NCBI GenBank assembly: GCA_963698995.1
Contig: CAVOTD010000010.1
Coordinates: forward strand, 62,001-126,000
From: AP-15 sp963698995
GTDB taxonomy: Bacteria; Pseudomonadota; Alphaproteobacteria; ATCC43930; CGMCC-115725
Length of the DNA stretch: 64,000 nt
Direction of reading: 5' to 3'
Position 1 is the stretch's first letter. The number at the start of each line of letters is the position of its first letter. The notes beneath the pieces were generated by a model that saw only the letters and a program-made list of their open reading frames with translations, was not told the DNA's origin and did no database searches. Shown here piece by piece: positions 36,547 to 45,094 of this stretch. The position numbers and the translations under genes are program-made.

Positions 36547-36860
36547 GCCGGTTCGGCGCGAAACCCCGACGGCGCGCCGAACCTACGATGTTCAGGGCCG
36601 TTTGATTTTTGTGAAGCGCAGGGCATGGACGCTTTATGTCAATGGCGGACCCGGTGCGACTTCAATATGAGACCGCAATGGAGATTACCACTATCGCACT
36701 GGTCGGAGGGCTTGCGCAGCCGGCTCGCTCGTCCTGGCTTGGGTTGACCCGGTGCTGACTGTCGTGGCTTTAGTATACGCGGTGAATTTTACGGTGCGCT
36801 ATCCGGACAAGGCGCGCAAGGAGGCGGCCCTCCAAACCGCGGCATCAAGAAGGAATGTGA
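36547..36860. other. Intergenic region between cyoD and LLM gene
   Basis: A 314-base gap. A frame from 36752 encodes a short hydrophobic start (MLTVVALVYAVNFTVRYP) but runs into the LLM gene in the wrong frame and lacks a good ribosome site, so I do not call it. No clear terminator hairpin with a T-run is seen after cyoD. Confidence 0.4.
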
Positions 36861-37872
36861 ATGGAAATCAGCCTGATCGTCCGTGGCCAGCATCCCGCGG
36901 GCGAGGATATGCGCGCCCGGCTCGCAGACGACATCGACCTCGTCATGCGCGCCGAAGAGCTCGGCTTCAATGCATTGGTCAAGGGCTCGCATTACAGCGC
37001 CCACCCGCTGCAATCCTTGCAGCAGATCCCGTTTCTGGCCCAGGCGGCGGTATTGGCGCCGAGCCTGCGGCTGGTCTGCGGGCTGGTGCTGTTGCCGTTG
37101 CACAAGCCGCTCGACATCGCCGAACAGCTCGCCACCCTCGACATCATGTGCGGCGGCAAGTTGGTTTTTGGCTGCGGCATCGGCTACCGCGATGTCGAGT
37201 TCAAGGCGTTCGGGCTGACGCGGCGCGATGCCGCTGCGCGCTTCGAGGAGTGTCTGCTCGCCGTCAAGCGGTTGTGGACCGAGGATTTTGTCGACATGAC
37301 GGGCTCGCATTTCACCCTCGATCACGCCAACAGCACCGTCAAGCCATTGCAGAAGCCGATGCCGCCGATCTGGATCGGCGCCAATGCCGATGTCGCGATC
37401 CGACGGGCGGCGCGGCTCGGCGATTGCTGGTACATCAACCCGCACAGCACCCTGACGACTTTGGCGCGGCAGATGGATCTCTACCGGCGCGCGCTCGACG
37501 AGTACGGCAAGCCGTTCCCGGCCGAGCTGCCGATGCGACGCGAGGTGTTTGTCGCGCGAACCCGCGACGAGGCGATCCGCTTGGCGCGCCCCTCGCTCGA
37601 AGTCAAATACAAGACCTACCGCGAATGGGGCCAGGACAAGGTCATGCCGGCGGGCGATAATTTCGACCACGGCTTCGACGAGCTGCTCGAGGACCGCTTC
37701 CTGATCGGTTCCGCCGGCCGAAATCGCCGAGCGGCTGATCGCCCTCAAGCAACGCTTCGGGGTCAACCACCTCGTCGCCTCGGTCCATTGGCCGGGCATG
37801 CCCAACAGCCTGGCTCTGGAGCAGATGCAGATCCTCGCCGAGGAGGTCATGCCGGCGGTCCGCGGCGCTTAA
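36861..37872 (+). CDS. LLM class flavin-dependent oxidoreductase (one frameshift as read)
   Basis: A luciferase-like TIM-barrel enzyme using F420 or FMN. MEISLIVRGQHPAGEDMRARL opens the frame; family blocks are AEELGFNALVKGSHYS, LRLVCGLVLLPLHKPLDIAEQLATLD and GCGIGYRDVEFKAFG. One surplus base near 37711 shifts the frame; skipping it gives SPAEIAERLIALKQRFGVNHL and a stop at 37872 (336 residues). As read the frame wanders on to 38159. First of three LLM genes in this block. A monooxygenase role with the downstream hydrolases is plausible. Confidence 0.87.
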
Positions 37873-37911
37873 CGCAGCCGGGCCCGGAAATATCGATATG
37901 CGGAGGGAGAG

Positions 37912-38679
37912 ATGCCGGCGCTGAAGATTCCCGACGGAGAGATTTATTACGAGGTGCACGGATCCGGCTACCCGCTGATGATTTTCGCGCCCGGCGGGCT
38001 GCGCTCGGAGCTCGCCTTCTGGCGCCACAGCCCGTCGGACCCAGCGGCTCGCGCGGTGTGGATGGATCCGATGGCCGAGCTCGGGAACAGATACCGGGTC
38101 GTCGCGATGGATCAACGCAACGCCGGCCGATCGCGCACCCGGATCGACGCGAGCGATGATTGGCATGTTTATGCCGGCGACCATCTGGCCTTGGCCGACC
38201 ATCTCGGGCTCGACCGGTTCCATGTCATGGGCGGCTGCATCGGCGCGTCGTTCTGCCTGACCTTGTGCGAACTGGCGCCGAAGCGGATCAGCGCCGCAGT
38301 ATTGCAGAACCCGATCGGCCATGCCGACAACCGCGACGTCTTCGGTAATCTGGTCCGCACCTGGGCCAAAAGCGTCCGCGACGAGCGTCCCGAGATCGGC
38401 GAGGGCACCCTCGACCGGTTCGGGCGGAACATGTTCGGCGGCGATTTTGTCTTCAGCGTCTCGCGGGAATTCGTCCGTCGGTGCCAGACCCCGCTGCTTG
38501 TCATGCCGGGCGACGACCCGCCACACCCGACGGTGATCGGCGAGGAGATCGTCGAGCTGGCGCCGAATGTGGAGGTATTGCGGCAATGGAAAGGGCCGGA
38601 CCATCTGCAGGTCGCAATCGACCGGGTCACCCAATTCCTCGACCGGTACACGCCGCGCCGAGGCGCACGACTAAATTGA
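37912..38679 (+). CDS. Alpha/beta hydrolase with Cys in the nucleophile elbow
   Basis: A 255-residue alpha/beta hydrolase fold protein. The oxyanion region is IFAPGGLRSE, the elbow reads HVMGGCIGASFCL, and the likely acid and histidine are MPGDDPPHPT and KGPDHLQ. The usual GxSxG serine is replaced by Cys (G-G-C-I-G, near residue 104), as in dienelactone hydrolase. GGAGGGAGAG precedes the ATG. It is 39 bases downstream of the LLM gene and probably co-transcribed with it. Confidence 0.88.
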   Translation: MPALKIPDGEIYYEVHGSGYPLMIFAPGGLRSELAFWRHSPSDPAARAVWMDPMAELGNRYRVVAMDQRNAGRSRTRIDASDDWHVYAGDHLALADHLGLDRFHVMGGCIGASFCLTLCELAPKRISAAVLQNPIGHADNRDVFGNLVRTWAKSVRDERPEIGEGTLDRFGRNMFGGDFVFSVSREFVRRCQTPLLVMPGDDPPHPTVIGEEIVELAPNVEVLRQWKGPDHLQVAIDRVTQFLDRYTPRRGARLN

Positions 38680-38689
38680 CCTTTGCCGT

Positions 38690-38766
38690 CACCCCCGCGA
38701 AAGCGGTGGTCCAGGGCAAGCGGTGGTGCTCTTCGGCACTGGATTCCCGCTTGCGCGGGAATGACG
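38690..38766. repeat. REP-type intergenic palindrome pair
   Basis: Two hairpins in inverted orientation: CCGCGAAAGCGG near 38698-38708 and ATTCCCGC-TTGC-GCGGGAAT at 38743-38762, bounded by GTCA and TGAC. This is the dispersed repeat often mis-translated as FPRKRESR. It fills the gap between the hydrolase and GMC genes and may be a terminator or attenuator. Confidence 0.75.
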
Positions 38767-38794
38767 AACAGAGTCCAATAATTGGGTATCTGTG

Positions 38795-40399
38795 GTGACG
38801 GATCTGCAGGCGGACTACGTCATCGTCGGGGCCGGGTCGGCGGGTTGCGTGCTGGCCGATCGCTTGAGCGAAGACGGCGCGAGAGTGTTATTGCTCGAGG
38901 CCGGACCCAGCGACTGGCACCCGATGATCCATGTGCCCGCCGGGGCGTTGCATCTGCGGGCCAATCCCCTGGTCAACTGGAATTACTACACCGAGGCCGA
39001 GGAAGGCATCGGCAATCGGTCGTTGCACTGGCCGCGCGGCAGAGTGATGGGCGGCACGAGCTCGATCAACGGGATGCTCTATGTCCGCGGCAACCCGGCG
39101 GATTACGACGGGTGGGCGCAGATGGGTTGCCGCGGCTGGACGTATTCCGAGGTCCTACCTTATTTCATGAAATCCGAACATTATGCGCCGGGCGATGCCG
39201 AGTACCGCGGCAAGGGTGGCCCGCTGCTTGTCGAGGATTACCGGACGATCCTGCCGTTGACGCATCGTTTTGTCGAAGCCGCGCAGCAGGCGGGTTTTCC
39301 GTTCACCCCTGATTACAACGCTGCGGCTCAGGAGGGGGTCGGCTATTCGCAGATGACCCGACGGGGACGCTTGCGCGGATCGACCGCGCGCACCTTCCTG
39401 GCTGAGGCGAGGCACCGGCCCAATCTGCGCGTTGAGACAAAAGCGGTCGCGACGCGGCTGCTGTTCGAGGGCCTTCGTTGCTCGGGAGTCGCGTTTCGGC
39501 AGAACGGCAGCGATCGCCGGGTATTGGCGGCGCGCGAGGTCGTCGTCTGCGGCGGCACTGTCAACTCGCCTCATCTGCTGCAGATCTCGGGCATTGGACC
39601 GGCCGAACATCTGAAGTCGATCGGCGTCGAGGTGGTCCACGACCTGCCTGGGGTCGGCGCCAATCTATCCGACCATTACGCCGTGCGGGTGACGCACCGC
39701 GTCAAGGACGAGCTCTCGGTCAACGAGCTGTCGCGAGGGTTGCGCCTCGCCCGCGAGATCGGGCGGTTCGCCACGACCGGACGCGGCGCTCTGACGTTCG
39801 GGGTCACCACCGCGATGGTGTTCTGCCGCAGCCGCGAGGGGCTCGCCAGCCCCGATCTGCAATTGCTGTTCACGCCGGGGAGCTACGACCCGGCCGGCAT
39901 CGGCCGGCTGGAACGGGAGCCGGGCATGACGATAGCGGTCTGTTTGGCGCGGCCGGACAGCCGCGGGACGATCATGGCGGGCTCCCCCGATCCGCTGGCG
40001 CGACCGGCAATTCGCCCGCGGTATTTGTCGGCGGCAAGCGACGTGCAGGTCCTGCTGGCCGGGACCGGCCATGCCCGCCGCATCTTCGCGACACCGCCGC
40101 TCGCCCGCCACAGCGCCGCCGAGACCATGCCGGGGTCCGATGCGTGTTCGGCAGAGGCGCTAACCGACTTCATGCACCGCGTCGGCATGAACCTGCATCA
40201 TCCGGTCGGCACCTGCCGCATGGGGGAGGACCCGTCGGCGGTGGTCGATTCGCGGCTGCGGGTCCGCGGCGTAGCGGGGCTGCGCGTTATCGACGCCTCG
40301 GTGATGCCGACCGTGACGACCGGCAACACCAACGCGCCGACGATCATGATCGGGGAGAAGGGCGCAGCGATGATCCGCGAGGATGCGGCCGCGCACTGA
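38795..40399 (+). CDS. GMC-family FAD oxidoreductase (choline dehydrogenase-like)
   Basis: A flavin alcohol dehydrogenase of about 534 residues. FAD fold DYVIVGAGSAGCVLADRLSE at the start; GMC motifs GRVMGGTSSINGMLYVRG and GGTVNSPHLLQISGIG; catalytic His in NLHHPVGTCRMGED; C-terminal TGNTNAPTIMIGEKGAAMI. The start is a GTG (38795; GTG 38792 also possible) with only a weak ribosome site, directly after the REP element. It ends 6 bases before the convergent LLM gene's stop. Confidence 0.92.
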   Translation: MTDLQADYVIVGAGSAGCVLADRLSEDGARVLLLEAGPSDWHPMIHVPAGALHLRANPLVNWNYYTEAEEGIGNRSLHWPRGRVMGGTSSINGMLYVRGNPADYDGWAQMGCRGWTYSEVLPYFMKSEHYAPGDAEYRGKGGPLLVEDYRTILPLTHRFVEAAQQAGFPFTPDYNAAAQEGVGYSQMTRRGRLRGSTARTFLAEARHRPNLRVETKAVATRLLFEGLRCSGVAFRQNGSDRRVLAAREVVVCGGTVNSPHLLQISGIGPAEHLKSIGVEVVHDLPGVGANLSDHYAVRVTHRVKDELSVNELSRGLRLAREIGRFATTGRGALTFGVTTAMVFCRSREGLASPDLQLLFTPGSYDPAGIGRLEREPGMTIAVCLARPDSRGTIMAGSPDPLARPAIRPRYLSAASDVQVLLAGTGHARRIFATPPLARHSAAETMPGSDACSAEALTDFMHRVGMNLHHPVGTCRMGEDPSAVVDSRLRVRGVAGLRVIDASVMPTVTTGNTNAPTIMIGEKGAAMIREDAAAH

Positions 40400-40405
40400 T
40401 AAAGC

Positions 40406-41398
40406 CTAGCCGAGCCTGGGCAGCACCCGCTCAGTCAACAGCATAAAGGATTGGTGGCTGAGCGGCGCGCACAGCAGGTAATCGAGACCGATCTGATCGC
40501 GCAGCCGCAAGATTTCGTCGCTGACCTTTTCCGGGGTGCCGTGCAGGATCACCTCGTCGAGATAGCGCTGGACCGGATCGATCCCCGCCGGCGTAAAGGA
40601 GTGCTGCACAACCGGCCGATGCTGCTCGCCGAGATAGGAGTTGAGGATCCATTCGGCGCCGCTGCGGGCGACCGCCGCCGCCTTGCTCGCGTTATCGGAC
40701 ACAGCCACCAGACGCGCGACCGGGATGTCACGGCCGGCCTGGGAGAAACCTGCGGCAGCCAGTTTCTCGTCATAGACCCGCCGTTTGCGGCCGATTTCCG
40801 CGGCAGATGAGTGCGGGTCCATCAGGATCGAGAAACCCCGGCCCGCCGCCCAGTCGATTGCCCCCTCCGAGCTCGCCGCCATCCATACGGGGGGATGCGG
40901 CAGCTGCGCCGGCTTGGGCAGAACCTCGACAGCCTCGAAGCGGAAATGCCGGCCGGTAAAGTCGAGCCGCTCGTCGGTCCACGCCCGCAACACGATCTCG
41001 ACGGTTTCGCGAAATCGCGACGCGCTCTCCTCGGGCGGCACCCCGAAGGCGGTGAATTCGACACGCGCAAAGCCGCGTCCGGCGCCCCAATTGACCCGTC
41101 CGCCGGATAGCACGTCGAGCAGCGCAATCTCCTCGGCGAGCCGCAGCGGATGGTAAAACGGGGCGAGCGACACCGCGGTGCCGATGCGCAGGCGCCGCGT
41201 CCGCGCCGCAGCCAATACCCCGACCATGTGCACCGAAGGGCACACGCTGAAGCTGCTGAAATGATGCTCGGCGAGCCAGACCGCATCATAGCCGGTGCGG
41301 TCCATGATCTCGATCCGCTCCAATGCGCGGGCGTAGACGGTCGCCAGATCGACCCGCCGCTCGGGCCAACTGAAGAATTGCAGAACCCCGAATTTCAT
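40406..41398 (-). CDS. LLM class flavin-dependent oxidoreductase
   Basis: A 330-residue bacterial luciferase-like enzyme: MKFGVLQFFSWPERRVDLATV, VWLAEHHFSSFSVCPS, RIGTAVSLAPFYHPLRLAEE and SGGRVNWGAGRGFARVEF are the standard blocks. Its ATG overlaps the TGA of the upstream hydrolase (ATGA at 41395-41398), so the two are translationally coupled. That pairing suggests oxygenation followed by C-C or ester hydrolysis on one substrate. Confidence 0.92.
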   Translation of the reverse strand: MKFGVLQFFSWPERRVDLATVYARALERIEIMDRTGYDAVWLAEHHFSSFSVCPSVHMVGVLAAARTRRLRIGTAVSLAPFYHPLRLAEEIALLDVLSGGRVNWGAGRGFARVEFTAFGVPPEESASRFRETVEIVLRAWTDERLDFTGRHFRFEAVEVLPKPAQLPHPPVWMAASSEGAIDWAAGRGFSILMDPHSSAAEIGRKRRVYDEKLAAAGFSQAGRDIPVARLVAVSDNASKAAAVARSGAEWILNSYLGEQHRPVVQHSFTPAGIDPVQRYLDEVILHGTPEKVSDEILRLRDQIGLDYLLCAPLSHQSFMLLTERVLPRLG

Positions 41399-42225
41399 TG
41401 CTGCGCCCCCTCCACGGCGCGCCAGAATTCGAGGGCGGTGCGCGCGCAACGCTCGGGCTGCAGCAGGTTGACGCCGTGCCCATACCCGGCAAACAGCTCG
41501 AGCCGGCCCTGCGGCAGGGTCTGCGCGAGGATTTTCTGCTGCTCGGAGGCGATCAGGCTCTGGTCGCCGCTCAATAGCAGCACCGGCGCCTTGATCGCCG
41601 GGAGCAACGGCTTCACATCGACCGCCTCGAAACACTCATGCAGCGAGGCGGCGATATCGCGGCGGGTCTTGCCCATCTCGGCGATGCACCATTCGCGCAA
41701 CTGCTCGCTGGCATGCGCCAGATCGAGCCGGTAGCCGAGCGTTCGCCGGCACCACTCGCCGACGCCGTGAGCTCGGATCGCCGCTGCCGTGCTTTCCTGG
41801 TCGAGCGAGTAGATGCTTTTGATCTCGTCGGAAATGCGGGTCGGCGTGTTGCACAGAATGAGGCTGGCGATGCGTTCGGGGTGCGCGGCGGCGAGCAGCA
41901 ACCCGATGATCCCGCCGGATGATTCACCGACCCAATGAACCCGCGACAGCGACGATGCGTCGAGCACTGCGAGGATCTCGGTTTCGATTTCTTGCGGATT
42001 GTAGCTGTAGCCCGCAACCGGGACATCGGAGGCGCCGCACCCCAAAAGATCGGGGCGATAGATGCGGCGAGTCTCGGCGATGGGCGGAACCCAGCGGTTC
42101 CAGAATGTCGCGTTGCGCGCGAAACCGTGCATCATCAGCACCGGTGTGGGCGCCTGCCACGGCCACAGGTAATCGTCGACGGCGCAGTGCAGCGAAAGCC
42201 CTTGAGCGAGGCGGATCGTCGGCAT
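41395..42225 (-). CDS. Alpha/beta hydrolase
   Basis: A 276-residue hydrolase of the meta-cleavage-product hydrolase type. Oxyanion MMHGFARNATFW, nucleophile elbow VHWVGESSGGIIGL (Ser near residue 105), acid in LLLSGDQSLIA and His in GYGHGVNLLQPE. Start ATG at 42225 with GGGAGG upstream (a TTG at 42228 is less likely). Coupled to the LLM gene by ATGA overlap. Located 54 bases downstream of the tetR stop on the same strand. Confidence 0.9.
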   Translation of the reverse strand: MPTIRLAQGLSLHCAVDDYLWPWQAPTPVLMMHGFARNATFWNRWVPPIAETRRIYRPDLLGCGASDVPVAGYSYNPQEIETEILAVLDASSLSRVHWVGESSGGIIGLLLAAAHPERIASLILCNTPTRISDEIKSIYSLDQESTAAAIRAHGVGEWCRRTLGYRLDLAHASEQLREWCIAEMGKTRRDIAASLHECFEAVDVKPLLPAIKAPVLLLSGDQSLIASEQQKILAQTLPQGRLELFAGYGHGVNLLQPERCARTALEFWRAVEGAQQ

Positions 42226-42279
42226 CAAGCATCCTCCCTTGCAACGCCGCTATTAAACCTGCTTTAGAAAAAGAATCAG

Positions 42280-42861
42280 CTATCTCTCGACTTGCGCGGC
42301 GATCAATGCCCGCCCGGCGCTGGCGATTGTCTTGGCCGGTCCGTCGGGCCCGAGGGATTGGCCAATGGCGTAGGCGCCATCGATCAGCAGTTGCAGATGC
42401 TGGGCGAGGAGTTCGGGATCGCGGGCATTGGCCGCAATGGCAAGGGTCCGCAAACGCTCTCGGACGGCCCGTTTGTTGGCAAGGATGACGGCACGTGCCG
42501 GGTGCTCGGGCTCGGGAAATTCCGTGCCGGTGTTGAGGAAAGGGCAGCCGCGCCACTTCGGGTGGGCGGCAGTCGCCGCAATCATGTCGAGGACCGCTTC
42601 GAGCTGGGCGCGCGGCTGGCCGGCGCCCGACGCCTCGGCATCGTCCCAGCGCCGCCAGAAAAACGCGTTGCGGTCCTCGAGCCACGCGGTCACGAGCGCG
42701 TCCTTTGACGGGAAATTGCGGTAGAGGCTCATCTTGGCGACACCGGAGCCGGCAATGATCGCGTCGATGCCGACCGCCCGAACGCCGTCGCGATAAAACA
42801 TCTCCGAGGCGGTCTCGAGGATGCGCTGGCGCGCCGGTTTCCGTTCCCCTGACCCGCTCAT
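42280..42861 (-). CDS. TetR family transcriptional regulator
   Basis: A 193-residue repressor. The N-terminal helix-turn-helix is RQRILETASEMFYRDGVRAVGIDAI..SGVAKMSLYRNFPSKDAL, a textbook TetR DNA-binding domain. The C-terminal domain has CPFLNTGTEFPEPEHPAR, as in the NemR/AcrR-like subgroup with a conserved cysteine that can sense electrophiles in that subgroup. It is divergent from an MFS gene and upstream of the hydrolase/LLM pair; it may control both directions through the palindrome at 42899-42914. Confidence 0.92.
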   Translation of the reverse strand: MSGSGERKPARQRILETASEMFYRDGVRAVGIDAIIAGSGVAKMSLYRNFPSKDALVTAWLEDRNAFFWRRWDDAEASGAGQPRAQLEAVLDMIAATAAHPKWRGCPFLNTGTEFPEPEHPARAVILANKRAVRERLRTLAIAANARDPELLAQHLQLLIDGAYAIGQSLGPDGPAKTIASAGRALIAAQVER

Positions 42862-42889
42862 TTCACGGCTGCGCCCTGCGACCGGCAGC

Positions 42890-42918
42890 TTGACACAAGA
42901 CAGACCGGTCTCTCACAT
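42890..42918 (+). promoter_or_regulatory. Candidate promoter with TetR operator palindrome
   Basis: TTGACA at 42890-42895 is a perfect -35 box; a weak -10 (TCACAT/CACATT) follows at 17-18 bases. The spacer holds the perfect palindrome AGACCGGTCT (42902-42911), extended by GA...TC at 42899-42900 and 42913-42914. It lies in the 70-92 base gap between divergent tetR and MFS genes. A repressor bound here would block the promoter. Confidence 0.6.
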
Positions 42919-42953
42919 TAGGCCTGAGTTGCATGTGGGAGAAGGTAGAGCCG

Positions 42954-44228
42954 ATGGCAAGGGCGGGGAAGCTGCATTACGCCTGGATCGTCGCCGGGGT
43001 CACATTTCTGACCCTGCTGGTCGCCGCCGGGCTGCGCGCCACCCCCGGGGTTCTGATCGTACCGCTGGAAACCGAGTTCGGCTGGTCGCGCGCGACGATC
43101 TCCTTCGCGATCGGGCTCAACATCTTCCTTTACGGGCTGATTGGGCCGTTTGCCGCGGCGGTGATGGACCGCTTCGGGTTGCGCAGGACGATGCTTGGCG
43201 CACTCGTCTGCATCGCCGCTGGCGTCGCCCTGACGCCATTGATGACCCGTTCCTGGCAGTTGATCCTGCTGTGGGGAGTGGTCGTCGGCACCGGCAGCGG
43301 GGCCACCGCGCTGGTCCTCGGCGCCACGGTCGTCGCGCGCTGGTTTGTGGCGCGGCGGGGGCTGGTGCTCGGCGCGCTGACCGCCAGCACCGCGACCGGC
43401 CAGCTGATCTTCCTGCCGGTCCTGGCGAGCCTCGCAGAGAATTACGGCTGGCGCGCGGTGTCGCTCACAGTTGCCGGCGTTGCGTTGGCGCTGATCCCGG
43501 TGGTGGCGCGGTTGATGCGCGATCGGCCAGCGGATGTCGGGCTCTCGCCCTACGGCGCGGCTCGTGACGCAAAGCCCACCCCGGCGGTGCGCGGCAACCC
43601 GGCGGCAATGGCACTCGGCGCTTTACGCGACGGGCTGCGCACGCGCGATTTCTGGCTGCTCGCCGGCAGTTTTTTTATTTGCGGCGCCTCGACCAACGGG
43701 TTGATCGGCACCCACCTCATTCCGGCCTGCCTCGATCACGGCATCCCACAGGTAGCGGCTGCCGGCCTGCTCGCCGCGATGGGGATCTTCGATCTGGTCG
43801 GAACAACATTATCCGGCTGGCTCAGCGACCGGTGGAGCAACCGCGGGCTTCTGGCGTGGTATTATGGGCTGCGCGGCCTGTCGCTGATCTATCTTCCCTT
43901 TGCCTTCGACATTTCGTTTTATGGCTTGTCGCTGTTTACGGTGTTTTATGGGCTCGACTGGATCGCCACCGTCCCGCCGACCATCCGCCTCGCCACCCGG
44001 GCCTTCGGCACCGAGCGTGGGCCGATCATGTTTGGCTGGATCGCTGCCGCGCACCAGCTGGGCGCGGCGCTGACCGCCTTTGCCGCGGGTGCGCTGCGGG
44101 TCACGCTCGGCAGCTATGTCGAGGCGTTCATGCTGTCCGGTCTGCTCTGCCTGATCGCCGCGCTGATGGTCCTGCTGATCGGCCGTGGCGGCGGCGAAGC
44201 GATACCGATACCGGCACCGGCGGAATAG
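42954..44228 (+). CDS. MFS transporter (oxalate/formate- or monocarboxylate-like)
   Basis: A 424-residue, 12-helix major facilitator. Segments: HYAWIVAGVTFLTLLVAAGLR, VPLETEFGWSRATISFAIGL, GPFAAAVMDRFGLRRTMLGA (motif A-like) and a second-half repeat LSGWLSDRWSNRGLLAWYYGLRG. The start at 42954 follows GGGAGAAGGTAGAG; an in-frame ATG at 42933 overlaps that site. Divergent from tetR and preceded by the operator-like palindrome, so probably induced by its own substrate. Confidence 0.9.
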   Translation: MARAGKLHYAWIVAGVTFLTLLVAAGLRATPGVLIVPLETEFGWSRATISFAIGLNIFLYGLIGPFAAAVMDRFGLRRTMLGALVCIAAGVALTPLMTRSWQLILLWGVVVGTGSGATALVLGATVVARWFVARRGLVLGALTASTATGQLIFLPVLASLAENYGWRAVSLTVAGVALALIPVVARLMRDRPADVGLSPYGAARDAKPTPAVRGNPAAMALGALRDGLRTRDFWLLAGSFFICGASTNGLIGTHLIPACLDHGIPQVAAAGLLAAMGIFDLVGTTLSGWLSDRWSNRGLLAWYYGLRGLSLIYLPFAFDISFYGLSLFTVFYGLDWIATVPPTIRLATRAFGTERGPIMFGWIAAAHQLGAALTAFAAGALRVTLGSYVEAFMLSGLLCLIAALMVLLIGRGGGEAIPIPAPAE

Positions 44229-44245
44229 CGCGTTTTGGCAGTAGG

Positions 44246-45052
44246 CTAGCCTGGGACAACCCCGCGGCAGGAGAGCGCGACCGCGACGAACGAGCGTTCC
44301 CCGTCGGGGCGTCCGGTGAGGTAGGCCGAGCGCAGGTGCCGCCGGAGGCGGTCCCGGCCGGCGCTGTCGAGGGTCGAGACATAGGCGCCGAGTGCCCCTT
44401 CGCCGCTCGCGAACGGCTCCCAGTAATCGGCAAAGTCGACAAAATCCATGCGGATCATCAATGATCGCTGATCGATGTCGATGAGGCCGGCGTCGGCCCA
44501 CATCCGCGCCAGCGCGCCGGGGGCATAGATCGGCCGGGACATCGTACGATCGCGCGCCGCGGCCGCCGCCTCGTCGAGCGCGGCGGCGGTGTCCCACAGC
44601 ATCCGCTGGCTCGGCGTCCCGCCCGGCGAATCCCAGAAGGCAGCAGCGACGCCGCCGCCAGGGCGAGTGACGCGCCGCATCTCGGCCACCATCGTCTCCG
44701 GCTGCGGCACCACCGAGGGCAGCACCAGCATCGACAAAGACCGATCGAAGGCGTTATCGGCAAAGCGCAGAGCGCAGCCATCGCCTTGCTCAAAGCGAAT
44801 GCGGGGGTCGGACTTCTTGCCCTGCGCCGCCGCGAGGTAGACTTCGGAGTGGTCGATGGCGGTCAGCCCGGCGAGCGCGGCAGCCTCGGGCAGAGCGAAG
44901 GTCAGGCTGCCGGTGCCGCAGCCGATTTCGAGAACGTTTTCGCCATCGGCGATGCCGGCATGCTCGATGAAGAGCGGTGCCAGACGCCGGCTCCAACGGC
45001 CCATCAGCTTTTCGTAATTGCCGGCATCGCGGGCGTTGAAGATCGACGGCAT
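44246..45052 (-). CDS. Class I SAM-dependent methyltransferase
   Basis: A 268-residue methyltransferase: NYEKLMGRWSRRLAPLFIEHAG, then motif I VLEIGCGTGSLTFALPEA (near residues 38-55), acidic motif II TAIDHSEVYL, and motif IV region FDRSLSMLVLPSVVPQPE. The start at 45052 follows GGAAGG. It is 42 bases downstream of the LLM gene on the same strand. The substrate is unknown; small-molecule (quinone-, sterol- or UbiE-like) methylation is typical. Confidence 0.9.
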   Translation of the reverse strand: MPSIFNARDAGNYEKLMGRWSRRLAPLFIEHAGIADGENVLEIGCGTGSLTFALPEAAALAGLTAIDHSEVYLAAAQGKKSDPRIRFEQGDGCALRFADNAFDRSLSMLVLPSVVPQPETMVAEMRRVTRPGGGVAAAFWDSPGGTPSQRMLWDTAAALDEAAAAARDRTMSRPIYAPGALARMWADAGLIDIDQRSLMIRMDFVDFADYWEPFASGEGALGAYVSTLDSAGRDRLRRHLRSAYLTGRPDGERSFVAVALSCRGVVPG

Positions 45053-45094
45053 GGCTTGACCTTCCTGCTTCCAGTGGCGGCGCCGACGATGCAC

